Part shown: positions 37,149 through 46,474 of the stretch, one piece after another
How the letters are laid out: each line of letters starts with the position of its first letter
Position numbering within the stretch: position 1 is the first letter of the stretch
Source: an unicellular cyanobacterium SU2
GTDB taxonomy: Bacteria > Cyanobacteriota > Cyanobacteriia > Cyanobacteriales > Microcystaceae
NCBI GenBank assembly: GCA_002110465.1
Contig: NEED01000022.1
Coordinates: 1 to 64,000 of the forward strand
DNA: 64,000 bases
Direction of reading: 5' to 3'
Made by a program: the position numbers and the translations under genes
The notes under the pieces: generated by a model
The model's database searches: none
What the model saw: only the letters and a program-made list of their open reading frames with translations
What the model was told of the DNA's origin: nothing

Positions 37149-39413
37149 ATGACAATCAGTCCTCCCGAGAGAGAGGCGAAAGTTAAGGTAACAGTAGACA
37201 ATGATCCAGTAGCTACTTCTTTCGAGAAGTGGGGTAAACCAGGACATTTCGACCGTACCTTAGCGAGAGGACCCAAAACCACCACTTGGATTTGGAATCT
37301 TCACGCCGACGCACACGATTTTGACAGTCAAACCAGTGATTTAGAAGATATATCGCGCAAAATTTTTAGTGCGCACTTCGGTCACTTAGCCGTTGTTTTT
37401 GTTTGGCTGAGCGGCATGTACTTCCATGGCGCACGTTTTTCTAATTACGAAGCTTGGCTGACCGATCCCACCGCCATCAAGCCTAGCGCGCAAGTGGTGT
37501 GGCCAATCGTTGGTCAAGGAATTTTAAATGCAGATGTAGGTGGAGGTTTCCACGGTATTCAGATCACCTCTGGGTTCTTTTACCTATGGAGAGCATCTGG
37601 CTTCACCAATAGCTATCAACTGTACTGTACAGCTATTGGCGGTTTAGTCATGGCTGGTTTGATGCTGTTTGCGGGTTGGTTTCACTACCACAAAAGAGCT
37701 CCTAAGCTTGAGTGGTTCCAAAATGTGGAATCAATGATGAACCATCACCTGGCAGGATTACTGGGACTAGGCTCTTTAGGTTGGGCTGGACACCAAATTC
37801 ACGTCTCCTTGCCGGTAAATAAGCTTTTGGATGCGGGAGTGACTCCTGAAGACATTCCTTTACCCCATGAGTTCATCCTCGATCCTGGCAAGATGGCTGA
37901 GCTGTATCCTAGCTTTGCCCAAGGGCTAACCCCCTTCTTTACCTTGAATTGGGGAGTTTATTCAGACTTCTTAACCTTCAAGGGTGGGTTAAACCCAGTA
38001 ACTGGAGGGTTATGGCTCTCTGATACAGCCCATCATCACTTGGCGATCGCGGTTCTGTTCATCATCGCTGGTCATATGTACCGCACCAACTGGGGTATTG
38101 GCCACAGCATGAAGGAAATTTTAGAGGGTCACAAAGGAGATCCCTTGCTATTTGGAGGAGAAGGTCACAAAGGATTATATGAAATCCTGACTACTTCCTG
38201 GCACGCCCAACTAGCGATTAACCTAGCTCTGTTAGGCTCCTTGACAATCATCGTGGCGCATCATATGTACGCCATGCCTCCCTATCCTTATCAGGCGATC
38301 GATTACGGAACTCAGTTGTCCCTATTCACTCACCATATGTGGATTGGCGGCTTCTTAATTGTTGGGGCTGGAGCCCACGGTGCTATCTTCATGGTGCGCG
38401 ATTACGATCCAGCCAAGAATGTCAACAACGTTCTAGATCGGATGATTCGGTCACGGGATGCGATTATTTCCCATCTCAATTGGGTTTGTATCTTCCTTGG
38501 CTTCCATAGCTTCGGACTTTACATTCACAATGACACCATGCGGGCTTTAGGTCGTCCCCAAGATATGTTCTCGGATTCGGCGATTCAATTACAGCCTATC
38601 TTTGCTCAGTGGGTACAAAATCTTCACTTCTTGGCTCCTGGTGGAACGGCTCCTTATGCAGCGGCCCCCGCTAGTTATGCGTTTGGGGGAGAAACCGTAG
38701 CAGTTGCTGGCAAAGTGGCTATTATGCCTATTGCCCTAGGAACAGCTGACTTCATGGTTCACCATATCCATGCTTTCACCATCCACGTAACCGTTTTAAT
38801 CCTCCTCAAAGGGGTACTCTATGCCCGCAACTCTCGTCTAATTCCTGACAAGAGTAGTTTAGGGTTCCGCTTCCCCTGTGATGGACCCGGACGGGGTGGT
38901 ACTTGCCAAGTTTCTGGATGGGATCATGTATTCCTCGGCTTGTTCTGGATGTACAACTCCCTATCAATTGTGATTTTCCACTTTAGTTGGAAGATGCAAT
39001 CAGATGTTTGGGGAAGTGTGGCTCCTGACGGCAGTGTGAGTCATATCACCGGCGGAAACTTTGCCCAAAGTGCTATTACCATCAACGGTTGGTTACGGGA
39101 CTTTTTATGGGCGCAATCGGCTAACGTGATCAATTCCTATGGTTCTGCTCTGTCAGCCTATGGAATCATGTTCCTCGCCGGTCACTTCGTCTTTGCCTTT
39201 AGCCTGATGTTCCTGTTTAGTGGTCGTGGCTACTGGCAAGAACTGATTGAGTCTATTGTTTGGGCTCACAACAAATTAAAAGTTGCACCAGCGATTCAAC
39301 CTCGCGCTCTGAGTATCATTCAGGGACGAGCCGTTGGGGTAGCTCACTACCTGTTAGGGGGGATCGTCACCACTTGGGCGTTCTTCCTGGCAAGAAGCCT
39401 ATCAATTGGCTAA
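37149..39413 (+). CDS. psaA: Photosystem I P700 apoprotein A1
   Basis: The 754-residue protein is full-length PsaA with 11 transmembrane helices. It carries the FX iron-sulfur loop [12 protein letters not shown] (about 576-587) and many chlorophyll-binding histidines ([39 protein letters not shown] near P700). With PsaB it forms the reaction-centre heterodimer binding P700, A0, A1 and FX in the thylakoid membrane. It precedes psaB by 207 bases on the same strand, as in most cyanobacteria. Confidence 0.99.
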   Translation: MTISPPEREAKVKVTVDNDPVATSFEKWGKPGHFDRTLARGPKTTTWIWNLHADAHDFDSQTSDLEDISRKIFSAHFGHLAVVFVWLSGMYFHGARFSNYEAWLTDPTAIKPSAQVVWPIVGQGILNADVGGGFHGIQITSGFFYLWRASGFTNSYQLYCTAIGGLVMAGLMLFAGWFHYHKRAPKLEWFQNVESMMNHHLAGLLGLGSLGWAGHQIHVSLPVNKLLDAGVTPEDIPLPHEFILDPGKMAELYPSFAQGLTPFFTLNWGVYSDFLTFKGGLNPVTGGLWLSDTAHHHLAIAVLFIIAGHMYRTNWGIGHSMKEILEGHKGDPLLFGGEGHKGLYEILTTSWHAQLAINLALLGSLTIIVAHHMYAMPPYPYQAIDYGTQLSLFTHHMWIGGFLIVGAGAHGAIFMVRDYDPAKNVNNVLDRMIRSRDAIISHLNWVCIFLGFHSFGLYIHNDTMRALGRPQDMFSDSAIQLQPIFAQWVQNLHFLAPGGTAPYAAAPASYAFGGETVAVAGKVAIMPIALGTADFMVHHIHAFTIHVTVLILLKGVLYARNSRLIPDKSSLGFRFPCDGPGRGGTCQVSGWDHVFLGLFWMYNSLSIVIFHFSWKMQSDVWGSVAPDGSVSHITGGNFAQSAITINGWLRDFLWAQSANVINSYGSALSAYGIMFLAGHFVFAFSLMFLFSGRGYWQELIESIVWAHNKLKVAPAIQPRALSIIQGRAVGVAHYLLGGIVTTWAFFLARSLSIG

Positions 39414-39422
39414 TCTAAGGAA

Positions 39423-39471
39423 AAAGGACAAACGAAGGAGGCTTACCATAGTCCCTAAGTTTTTGTCCTTT
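39423..39471 (+). other. psaA-psaB intergenic hairpin
   Basis: AAAGGACAAA (39423-39432) and TTTGTCCTTT (39462-39471) form an exact 10-bp stem around a 29-base loop, ten bases after the psaA stop. It could be an RNA processing or stability element within the dicistronic transcript. It has no clean T-tract, so termination is less likely. Confidence 0.45.
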
Positions 39472-39620
39472 ATCCTCTATCTTTAAAATAAAGACGGCAT
39501 TGAAACCGTTTTCCCCTTACTGAAAACAGCAGTTACAGTAAGTTCATGACAACAAAAAATGAGTAGCAGATGTTAAAGATCAGCCTCATTTTTTAAAAGA
39601 GGAGAATTTCCTAAAAAGCT

Positions 39621-41849
39621 ATGGCAACTAAATTTCCAAAATTTAGCCAGGATCTCGCCCAAGACCCGACAACTCGTCGGATTTGGTATGGGATTGCCAC
39701 AGCCCACGATTTTGAAACCCATGATGGAATGACTGAGGAGAATCTTTACCAAAAGATTTTTGCTTCTCATTTCGGTCACATCGCCATCATCTTTCTGTGG
39801 ACTTCTGGCACTCTCTTCCACGTAGCCTGGCAAGGTAACTTCGAGCAGTGGATCAAAGATCCCCTCAATATCCGTCCTATCGCCCATGCGATTTGGGACC
39901 CCCACTTCGGTCAAGGGGCTATTGATGCCTTTACCCAAGCGGGTGCTTCTTCCCCTGTGAATATTGCTTACTCTGGGGTGTATCACTGGTTCTATACCAT
40001 CGGCATCAGAACCAACGGCGACCTCTATCAAGGGTCTATTTTCCTCTTGATTCTGTCCTCGTTGTTCTTGTTTGCAGGTTGGTTACACCTACAGCCTAAG
40101 TTCCGTCCTAGCTTAGCTTGGTTTAAGAATGCTGAATCTCGCCTCAACCACCACTTGGCTGGTTTGTTTGGGGTTAGCTCCTTAGCTTGGACTGGTCACT
40201 TGGTTCACGTAGCAATCCCTGAATCTCGCGGACAGCACGTAGGTTGGGATAACTTCCTGTCTACTCCCCCTCATCCGGCTGGGTTATTACCCTTCTTTAC
40301 GGGAAATTGGGGTGTTTACGCTCAGAATCCTGATACTGCTGGTCATGTATTTGGAACGGCTGAAGGCGCAGGAACCGCTATTTTAACCTTCTTAGGTGGT
40401 TTCCATCCCCAAACCGAATCTTTATGGCTGACGGACATGGCTCATCACCATTTGGCGATCGCCGTCATCTTTATTGTTGCTGGTCATATGTACCGTACCA
40501 ATTGGGGCATCGGTCACAGCATCAAAGAGATTCTCAACACCCACAATCCCCCCGAAGGAACTCCCTTTGGTGGTGCGTTAGGGGCTGGTCACAAAGGGTT
40601 ATACGACACCATTAATAATTCTCTTCACTTCCAACTCGGTTTAGCGTTGGCAAGTTTAGGGGTTATCACTTCTTTGGTGGCGCAACATATGTATGCTCTA
40701 CCCCCCTACGCTTTCATCTCTAAGGACTACACCACCCAAGCGGCTCTATATACCCATCACCAGTACATCGCTGGATTCTTGATGGTTGGGGCGTTTGCTC
40801 ACGGTGCGATCTTCTTCGTTCGTGACTATGATCCTGAAGCGAACAAAGATAATGTGTTAGCTCGGATGTTAGAACATAAAGAAGCGATCATCTCTCACTT
40901 GAGTTGGGTGTCTTTGTTCCTCGGTTTCCACACCTTGGGTCTATACGTTCACAATGATGTAGTAGTTGCTTTCGGTACTCCTGAAAAGCAAATCCTCATC
41001 GAGCCTGTGTTTGCTCAATGGATTCAGGCGGCTCATGGTAAAGCGTTGTATGGATTTGATGTGTTGTTATCTAATCCTGACAGCATCGCTTCTACCGCCT
41101 ATCCTAACTACGCAAACGTTTGGCTACCTGGCTGGCTTGATGCTATCAACAGTGGTAAGAATTCCCTGTTTTTATCCATCGGACCTGGAGACTTCTTAGT
41201 TCACCATGCGATCGCGTTAGGTTTACATACCACCACCTTAATCTTGGTTAAGGGTGCATTAGATGCACGGGGTTCTAAGTTAATGCCCGATAAAAAGGAC
41301 TTTGGCTATTCCTTCCCTTGTGATGGCCCTGGACGCGGCGGTACTTGTGATATCTCTGCTTGGGATGCTTTCTACCTCGCGATGTTCTGGATGCTCAATA
41401 CCCTAGGGTGGTTGACGTTCTACTGGCATTGGAAGCATTTAGGTGTATGGTCTGGTAACGTTGCTCAGTTCAACGAAAACTCTACTTACCTAATGGGTTG
41501 GTTCCGTGACTATCTCTGGGCGAACTCTGCTCAGTTGATTAACGGCTATAACCCCTACGGTGTTAACAACCTGTCTGTCTGGGCTTGGATGTTCCTCTTT
41601 GGACACCTGGTTTGGGCGACTGGCTTTATGTTCCTCATCTCTTGGCGGGGTTACTGGCAAGAGTTGATTGAAACCATTGTTTGGGCGCATGAGCGGACTC
41701 CTTTAGCGAACTTAGTTCGTTGGAAAGATAAGCCGGTTGCTCTTTCAATTGTTCAAGCACGTTTAGTTGGTTTGGCTCACTTTACGGTGGGTTACATCTT
41801 GACTTATGCAGCGTTCCTCATTGCTTCAACGGCGGGTAAGTTCGGTTAA
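39621..41849 (+). CDS. psaB: Photosystem I P700 apoprotein A2
   Basis: The 742-residue protein is full-length PsaB: 11 transmembrane helices, the FX ligand loop [15 protein letters not shown] (about 559-573), and chlorophyll-ligand histidines such as [13 protein letters not shown] and the C-terminal [20 protein letters not shown]. It pairs with PsaA in the reaction-centre core. AGAGGAGAA lies about 15 bases before the ATG, slightly far for a Shine-Dalgarno site. A strong terminator follows. Confidence 0.99.
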   Translation: MATKFPKFSQDLAQDPTTRRIWYGIATAHDFETHDGMTEENLYQKIFASHFGHIAIIFLWTSGTLFHVAWQGNFEQWIKDPLNIRPIAHAIWDPHFGQGAIDAFTQAGASSPVNIAYSGVYHWFYTIGIRTNGDLYQGSIFLLILSSLFLFAGWLHLQPKFRPSLAWFKNAESRLNHHLAGLFGVSSLAWTGHLVHVAIPESRGQHVGWDNFLSTPPHPAGLLPFFTGNWGVYAQNPDTAGHVFGTAEGAGTAILTFLGGFHPQTESLWLTDMAHHHLAIAVIFIVAGHMYRTNWGIGHSIKEILNTHNPPEGTPFGGALGAGHKGLYDTINNSLHFQLGLALASLGVITSLVAQHMYALPPYAFISKDYTTQAALYTHHQYIAGFLMVGAFAHGAIFFVRDYDPEANKDNVLARMLEHKEAIISHLSWVSLFLGFHTLGLYVHNDVVVAFGTPEKQILIEPVFAQWIQAAHGKALYGFDVLLSNPDSIASTAYPNYANVWLPGWLDAINSGKNSLFLSIGPGDFLVHHAIALGLHTTTLILVKGALDARGSKLMPDKKDFGYSFPCDGPGRGGTCDISAWDAFYLAMFWMLNTLGWLTFYWHWKHLGVWSGNVAQFNENSTYLMGWFRDYLWANSAQLINGYNPYGVNNLSVWAWMFLFGHLVWATGFMFLISWRGYWQELIETIVWAHERTPLANLVRWKDKPVALSIVQARLVGLAHFTVGYILTYAAFLIASTAGKFG

Positions 41850-41886
41850 TGTAACTGAATTACTGGTTTTGAAATAAGGAATAAAG

Positions 41887-41919
41887 TCCCCTATCTTCGG
41901 ATGGGGGATTTTGCTTTTT
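41887..41919 (+). terminator. Rho-independent terminator of psaAB
   Basis: A 9-bp stem (TCCCCTATC 41887-41895 with GATGGGGGA 41900-41908, one T-G wobble) closes a TTCG tetraloop. It is followed by TTTTGCTTTTT. It lies 38 bases after the psaB stop. Confidence 0.9.
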
Positions 41920-41936
41920 GAAGTCAGAAGTTGATC

Positions 41937-41969
41937 TTGACTTTTCTCTACTTTTTCTATAATCTAGAA
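41937..41969 (+). promoter_or_regulatory. Promoter and candidate operator of the vapBC pair
   Basis: TTGACT (41937-41942) and TATAAT (41958-41963) are separated by a short 15-base spacer. The -10 box lies inside the inverted repeat TTCTA-N5-TAGAA (41955-41969), a plausible binding site for the VapB-type antitoxin. Two direct copies of AAGGTAGA-like sequence follow before the start codon. Confidence 0.5.
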
Positions 41970-41990
41970 TTTAAGGTAGAAGGTAGAAAA

Positions 41991-42245
41991 GTGTCTCTTA
42001 GTATCAAAGATAGCAAGACTGATGCCCTCGTCCGCCAGTTGGCTGAATTAACTGGGGAATCTATCACGGAGGCTATATTTATATCGGTTAAACAAAGGCT
42101 AGAGCGTCTGAAACGACAAAAATCTGCCTATCCTTTAGCTGAAGAATTGGATGGTATTGCCCAACGTTGTGCGTCTCTTCCGGTGTCAGATTCTCGCTCA
42201 CCAGAAGAGTTAATCGGCTTTGATGAACAGGGGTTGCCCAATTAA
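41991..42245 (+). CDS. VapB-type antitoxin
   Basis: GTG 41991 gives 84 residues, starting MSLSIKDSKTDALVRQLAELTGES, the DNA-binding N-terminus of the Rv0623/VapB antitoxin family. The acidic C-terminal tail (SRSPEELIGFDEQGLPN) would wrap the toxin. An in-frame start 60 bases upstream lies within the promoter and is disfavoured. Its stop overlaps the vapC start by one base (TAATG). Confidence 0.85.
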   Translation: MSLSIKDSKTDALVRQLAELTGESITEAIFISVKQRLERLKRQKSAYPLAEELDGIAQRCASLPVSDSRSPEELIGFDEQGLPN

Positions 42246-42631
42246 TGGTAATTGATTCTTCAGCCTTGATAGCGATTTTGTGTGATGAGTCTGAACGATA
42301 TGAGTTTAATCGGAAAATAGAAGCTGATTCTTGCCGTCTTATTTCAACTGCTTCTGTTCTCGAAATCAGCATCGTTTTGGAAAACCGCTACGGGAAAGAA
42401 GCCCAGCGAGAACTCGATTTTTTTCTATTGAAAGCAGCTATTGAAATTCGTCCTTTTGATGCCGAACAATTAGTGATCGCCTATCGTGCTTATCAAGAAT
42501 ATGGTAAAGGACGACATCGGGCTAGTCTTAACTATGGTGATTGCTTTTCTTATGCTTTAGCCAAGCAAACAGGAGAACCGTTATTGTTTAAAGGTAACGA
42601 CTTTTCTCAAACTGATATTAATTGTTGCTGA
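42245..42631 (+). CDS. VapC-type PIN-domain ribonuclease toxin
   Basis: The 128-residue PIN protein starts MVIDSSALIAILCDE, with Asp4 as the first metal ligand. Further acidic residues are in STASVLEISIVLE, NYGDCFSYALAK and GNDFSQTD, the standard PIN quartet. It should cleave RNA unless bound by the VapB-type protein encoded immediately upstream. Translationally coupled with it. Confidence 0.88.
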   Translation: MVIDSSALIAILCDESERYEFNRKIEADSCRLISTASVLEISIVLENRYGKEAQRELDFFLLKAAIEIRPFDAEQLVIAYRAYQEYGKGRHRASLNYGDCFSYALAKQTGEPLLFKGNDFSQTDINCC

Positions 42632-42657
42632 ATGTTAACTAATTAGGCGTGTAACCG

Positions 42658-42972
42658 ATGAATGAACCAGTCACTGTTACTTACTCAATAGAAGAAATCC
42701 TTAAACGCATTGAGAACAAATTAGATAAGTCTGATGCGAAATTCGAGTCTAAGTTTGACAATTTAAGCAAAGACCTCAACCAGAAATTAGACACCCTAAG
42801 CAAGGATGTAACAGACTTAAAAGTAGGACAAGCTGAACTCAAATCAGAAGTCAAAGGACTCAGTAAACGGTTAGATAACCAAGAATTTATCAGTCGAGGG
42901 GTATTAATTGCTCTAATAGTCGCTATCTTAGGAGGACTTGCTAAATTGTTTGGATTAGTAGGTAATCCCTAA
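42658..42972 (+). CDS. Coiled-coil protein with a C-terminal membrane anchor
   Basis: The 104-residue protein is mainly a heptad-patterned coiled coil (about 10-75, IEEILKRIENKLDKSDAKF and onward, with repeated LSKD units) ending in one membrane helix (about 80-97, GVLIALIVAILGGLAKLFGL). Similar small proteins are common in cyanobacteria and have no known role. It follows vapC by 26 bases on the same strand and may be cotranscribed. Confidence 0.6.
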   Translation: MNEPVTVTYSIEEILKRIENKLDKSDAKFESKFDNLSKDLNQKLDTLSKDVTDLKVGQAELKSEVKGLSKRLDNQEFISRGVLIALIVAILGGLAKLFGLVGNP

Positions 42973-43130
42973 TTAGCATCAATAGGACTAGGCTACATTG
43001 TTGCTGTATTTGTGTTGTTAAACAAATATTTCAAGAAAAAATTGATAATATTAAATGTAAACAACAACCATTGAACAAAAATAGTCTTCTCAAAACAGCA
43101 TAGCTATAATAGTTGCTGCTTCATTATTTT

Positions 43131-44057
43131 TCAATATAACCTAGGTAAAATTAATCCTAAAGATAGAAATATTCCACTCAAAAAATGAAGATTAACTGCA
43201 ATAAATTTACAGTTACTCACTAACGATGGTTGATCATGATTTTGTCTAACATGACTAATTAATTGATAAGCAACTGGAAAACTGAGAAATACTAATAGGG
43301 TTTCTAGGGGAAGAGTTCCTAAAAAGGCAAAAATTACGGTTAAAATAAAAATACTAATAGTAGCTACCGTTAACACTTGAGATCCCAACTTAGTTCCTAA
43401 ACGAACAATAGGCGATCGCTTTCCGGCAGCCAGATCATCTTCTACTTGATGAAAATGAGAACAAAATAAAATAATTGACGTACTAATTCCGATAATGACT
43501 CCAGGAACTAAACTAGACCAAGAAAACTGTTGAACTTGGGAATAATAAGCTGCTGAAATCGCCATTGGACCGAAGGTAAAAAAACAAATAATTTCTCCTA
43601 ATCCCTGATATCCTAAACGAAAAGGAGGTCCTTGATAACTATACCCTAATGCACAGCAAAGTAAGATAATTCCCAATACCGTAACATCTTTTTGCCACCA
43701 ACAAATTAGAAAAATTCCTAAAATCCCTAATCCTAAAAATAAGTTTGCTAACCAGAACATTAGAGTTTTGTTGCCTGTTAAATTAACAATAGAATGAGCC
43801 TTGTTAGTATCAATTCCAGTTTCTGAATCAAACACATCATTACTAATATTCAGCCAAGCAATAATAAAAATTGCTGATAGAAGGAAGGTAGAAAAAATAT
43901 TAGTAGATAAAATATTAGTTTCAGCAAAAGCAGTTGCTGTTCCTACGGTAATCGGAATAATGGCAACCGTATACATAGGAGGTTTAATCGCAGCTAACCA
44001 TAATTTAAGTTTATTTTGTTTGATTTCCTGATTAGTAATATTAATATTAGATTTCAT
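43131..44057 (-). CDS. menA: 1,4-dihydroxy-2-naphthoate phytyltransferase MenA
   Basis: The 308-residue membrane prenyltransferase of the UbiA superfamily has the first Asp-rich motif NDVFDSETGID (about 73-83) and a second one around HFHQVEDDLAAGKRSPIVRLG. Eight or nine helices are predicted. KLWLAAIKPPMYTVAIIPI near the N-terminus matches cyanobacterial MenA. It attaches the phytyl chain to make phylloquinone, the A1 cofactor of photosystem I; psaAB lie just upstream in the window. Confidence 0.9.
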   Translation of the reverse strand: MKSNINITNQEIKQNKLKLWLAAIKPPMYTVAIIPITVGTATAFAETNILSTNIFSTFLLSAIFIIAWLNISNDVFDSETGIDTNKAHSIVNLTGNKTLMFWLANLFLGLGILGIFLICWWQKDVTVLGIILLCCALGYSYQGPPFRLGYQGLGEIICFFTFGPMAISAAYYSQVQQFSWSSLVPGVIIGISTSIILFCSHFHQVEDDLAAGKRSPIVRLGTKLGSQVLTVATISIFILTVIFAFLGTLPLETLLVFLSFPVAYQLISHVRQNHDQPSLVSNCKFIAVNLHFLSGIFLSLGLILPRLY

Positions 44058-44365
44058 TATTGCAATTTTCTTTAAATTATAAGAATTTTCAAAGGTGTTT
44101 AAGCCTTGAATAATTTCTTGGCACGCTTGCTCATTATCAAATAATAACCCAAAAATGCAGATTAATATAATTAAATTTTCATTAAATTATATTAATAATT
44201 AAGCTAGAATGTTTAACAGCTATTAAAAATAGACTATCGCTAAAAATAGTTAATTATTTAAGATTAGATTTCATGAGTTTCATAATCTAAAATAACCTAA
44301 ATATAGGCTTCTATTTTACATAATTAAGATAGACTAGAAATTAATTGGTTAATGGAAATGGTATT
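44058..44365. other. AT-rich divergent intergenic region
   Basis: No gene, repeat or terminator is recognised between menA (minus) and the creatininase-family gene (plus). The frame upstream of menA stays open for about 40 codons without a good start codon; this is probably chance. Confidence 0.4.
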
Positions 44366-45172
44366 ATGATGCACAGTTTTATTCCGCCAAAACGCTTTTT
44401 TCCCTATTTAACTTGGACAGATATTCAAGAAATGTCTGACATAGAAAACGTGGTTATTGTGCAACCGGTTGGGGCGATTGAACAACATGGACTCCATTTA
44501 CCGATTGTGGTAGATTCGGCCATTGGAATGGGGGTTTTAGGGAAAGCATTAGATAAATTAGAAGAGGAAATTCCTGCCTATGGACTACCTTGCTTATATT
44601 ATGGAAAATCTAACGAACATTGCGATTTTCCAGGGACAATAACCCTTTCTGCAACAACCCTGTTAACAATTCTCATGGAAGTAGCAGATAGTCTTTATCG
44701 ATCAGGATTTCGTAAACTGGTGTTAATGAATTCCCACGGGGGACAACCCCAAATTATGGAAATTGCCGCTAGAGATATTCATCAAAAGTATGAAGATTTT
44801 TTAGTTTTTCCGATGTTCACTTGGCGGGTTCCTAATATTGCCAAACAATTATTAACACAACAAGAATTAGAGTATGGAATTCATGCAGGAGATGCAGAAA
44901 CCAGTATTTTACTTTCTTTACTCCCTGATCAAGTAAAAATGGAAAAAGCCGTTAAAGAATATCCCCAAGGGTTACCAGAAGATAGTTTATTAAGTATGGA
45001 AGGTAAGTTACCCTTTGCTTGGTTAACCAAAGAATTAACGAAAAGTGGTGTCATGGGTGATGCAACAGCAGCCACCAAAGAAAAAGGCGATCGCTTGTTA
45101 GAATCAGTTTCTGATGGTTGGGTACAACTAATCAAAGATATCTACAAGTTTCATCAACCAAAATTAAGCTAA
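44366..45172 (+). CDS. Creatininase-family amidohydrolase
   Basis: From ATG 44366 the product is 268 residues with creatininase-fold metal motifs: GAIEQHGLHLPI with ligand His and Glu (about 45-56), VVDSAIGMG, LMNSHGGQPQI and GIHAGDAETSILLSL. Members include creatininase, FAPy and mycofactocin-type hydrolases. The substrate is not known and no mycofactocin genes are visible here. It ends 11 bases from the convergent metK-like gene. Confidence 0.8.
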   Translation: MMHSFIPPKRFFPYLTWTDIQEMSDIENVVIVQPVGAIEQHGLHLPIVVDSAIGMGVLGKALDKLEEEIPAYGLPCLYYGKSNEHCDFPGTITLSATTLLTILMEVADSLYRSGFRKLVLMNSHGGQPQIMEIAARDIHQKYEDFLVFPMFTWRVPNIAKQLLTQQELEYGIHAGDAETSILLSLLPDQVKMEKAVKEYPQGLPEDSLLSMEGKLPFAWLTKELTKSGVMGDATAATKEKGDRLLESVSDGWVQLIKDIYKFHQPKLS

Positions 45173-45183
45173 AAAGTTTTGTA

Positions 45184-46401
45184 TTAATTCATTTGACATT
45201 CTAGTTGTAAAACTGGAACTTTATCAGTTTCTTCCCACGGAATCAAGTCTAGATCCATACGGCCAACTTGTCCATAGGATGCTAACTTTTTATAAAATCC
45301 GCCTTTAATTAAAGCAGGTAATGCTCTTAGATTAAACTGTCTAATAATCCCTGCTAAGCGAAATTCAAAATGTTTTTCTAAAAGTTCAGTCAAAGCTTCA
45401 TCAGGAAGTTGTCCTGTTCCAAAGGTTTGAACTTGAATACTAATCGGTCGCGCCCTACCAATAGAATAGCTTAACTGGACTTCACACTCGTTGGCTAAAC
45501 CGGCGGCTACTAAATTTTTAGCGGCATAACGGGCAGCATAAACGCCGACACGGTCTATTCTAGTGGGATCTTTTCCACTTAAAGCAGCCCCACTATGTCG
45601 GGAATATTCCCCATAAGTATCAATGGCATTTTTACGCCCGGTCATCCCCGAATGAACAGCCGGTCCCCCCGTAAATAATGCCCCATCAGGATTAATAAAA
45701 ATTTGAGTATCATGATCGGGTTTAAGAGATTGTTGGGCAAAGACAGCATTAATAACGGTTTCTCGAATATCGTCTTGAAATTGTTTAAAATCAGGAACTT
45801 CCATCACCCTTGGAGACTGTTGACTAGCAATAACAGTAATACTATCGATACGGTAGGGCTGGCGATCGCGGTATTCTATGCCTACTTGAGTTTTGCCATC
45901 AGGAGTCAAATAAGGAAGGATATTGTCTTCTCGAACTTGAGTCAGTCGTTTAGCCAATTGATGGGCTAAAGAAATTGGTAGGGGCATTAGTTCAGGGGTT
46001 TGTTGACAAGCAAATCCAAAGACGGTAGCTTGATTTTTCACGGTAATATCGTCTATCTGTTCATCTTCGAGTTGTTTTTCGTCAAGATAGCGATGATTGG
46101 TGAAAGGCATTTCCTGAAGACTGGTAACAATACTACAGGTTTTTCCGCTAAAAGAAGAATGATCGTAACCGACTTTCTTGATGACTTGTCGAGCAATTTT
46201 GGAAAAGTCTACGATGGTATCCGATTGAAACCGTGCAGCAATAAAGACAATAGCCGTTGCTACCGCACACTCTGTAACGACCCGTGAGTAAGGATCATGA
46301 CGCAGGAATTGATCAACAATAGCATCACTAATCTGATCACAAAGTTTATCAGGATGGCCTTGAGTCACGGATTCAGAAATAAACATAAAATCTTTTTTCA
46401 T
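45184..46401 (-). CDS. Divergent MetK-like S-adenosylmethionine synthetase homolog
   Basis: Starting at ATG 46401 (MKKDFMFISESVTQGHPDK) gives 405 residues. Conserved MetK features are GHPDK (15-19), PDGKTQV, GMTGRKNAIDTYG and SGKDPTRIDRVGVYAARY. Two usual signatures are altered: the ATP-binding GAGDQG region reads DDITVKNQATVFGF, and the GDxGLTG loop reads AVHSGMTG, so two Asp residues that contact methionine/ATP in E. coli MetK appear to be missing. It may use a different substrate or be inactive. It starts 73 bases after the ATPase gene on the same strand. An upstream in-frame start at 46497 overlaps that gene and is disfavoured. Confidence 0.8.
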   Translation of the reverse strand: MKKDFMFISESVTQGHPDKLCDQISDAIVDQFLRHDPYSRVVTECAVATAIVFIAARFQSDTIVDFSKIARQVIKKVGYDHSSFSGKTCSIVTSLQEMPFTNHRYLDEKQLEDEQIDDITVKNQATVFGFACQQTPELMPLPISLAHQLAKRLTQVREDNILPYLTPDGKTQVGIEYRDRQPYRIDSITVIASQQSPRVMEVPDFKQFQDDIRETVINAVFAQQSLKPDHDTQIFINPDGALFTGGPAVHSGMTGRKNAIDTYGEYSRHSGAALSGKDPTRIDRVGVYAARYAAKNLVAAGLANECEVQLSYSIGRARPISIQVQTFGTGQLPDEALTELLEKHFEFRLAGIIRQFNLRALPALIKGGFYKKLASYGQVGRMDLDLIPWEETDKVPVLQLECQMN

Positions 46402-46474
46402 CGCTTTAGAACCCTTTTTAATTAATTTTTCAGAGCTTCGCTTCTCCCCTGTCGCCCCCTCTTCCCCTCTCCCC

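Noticed and set aside
36999-37247. Minus-strand open frame of 82 codons across the psaA start
   Set aside because: It overlaps the conserved psaA N-terminus and leader, has no recognisable protein character and is best explained as an antisense shadow.
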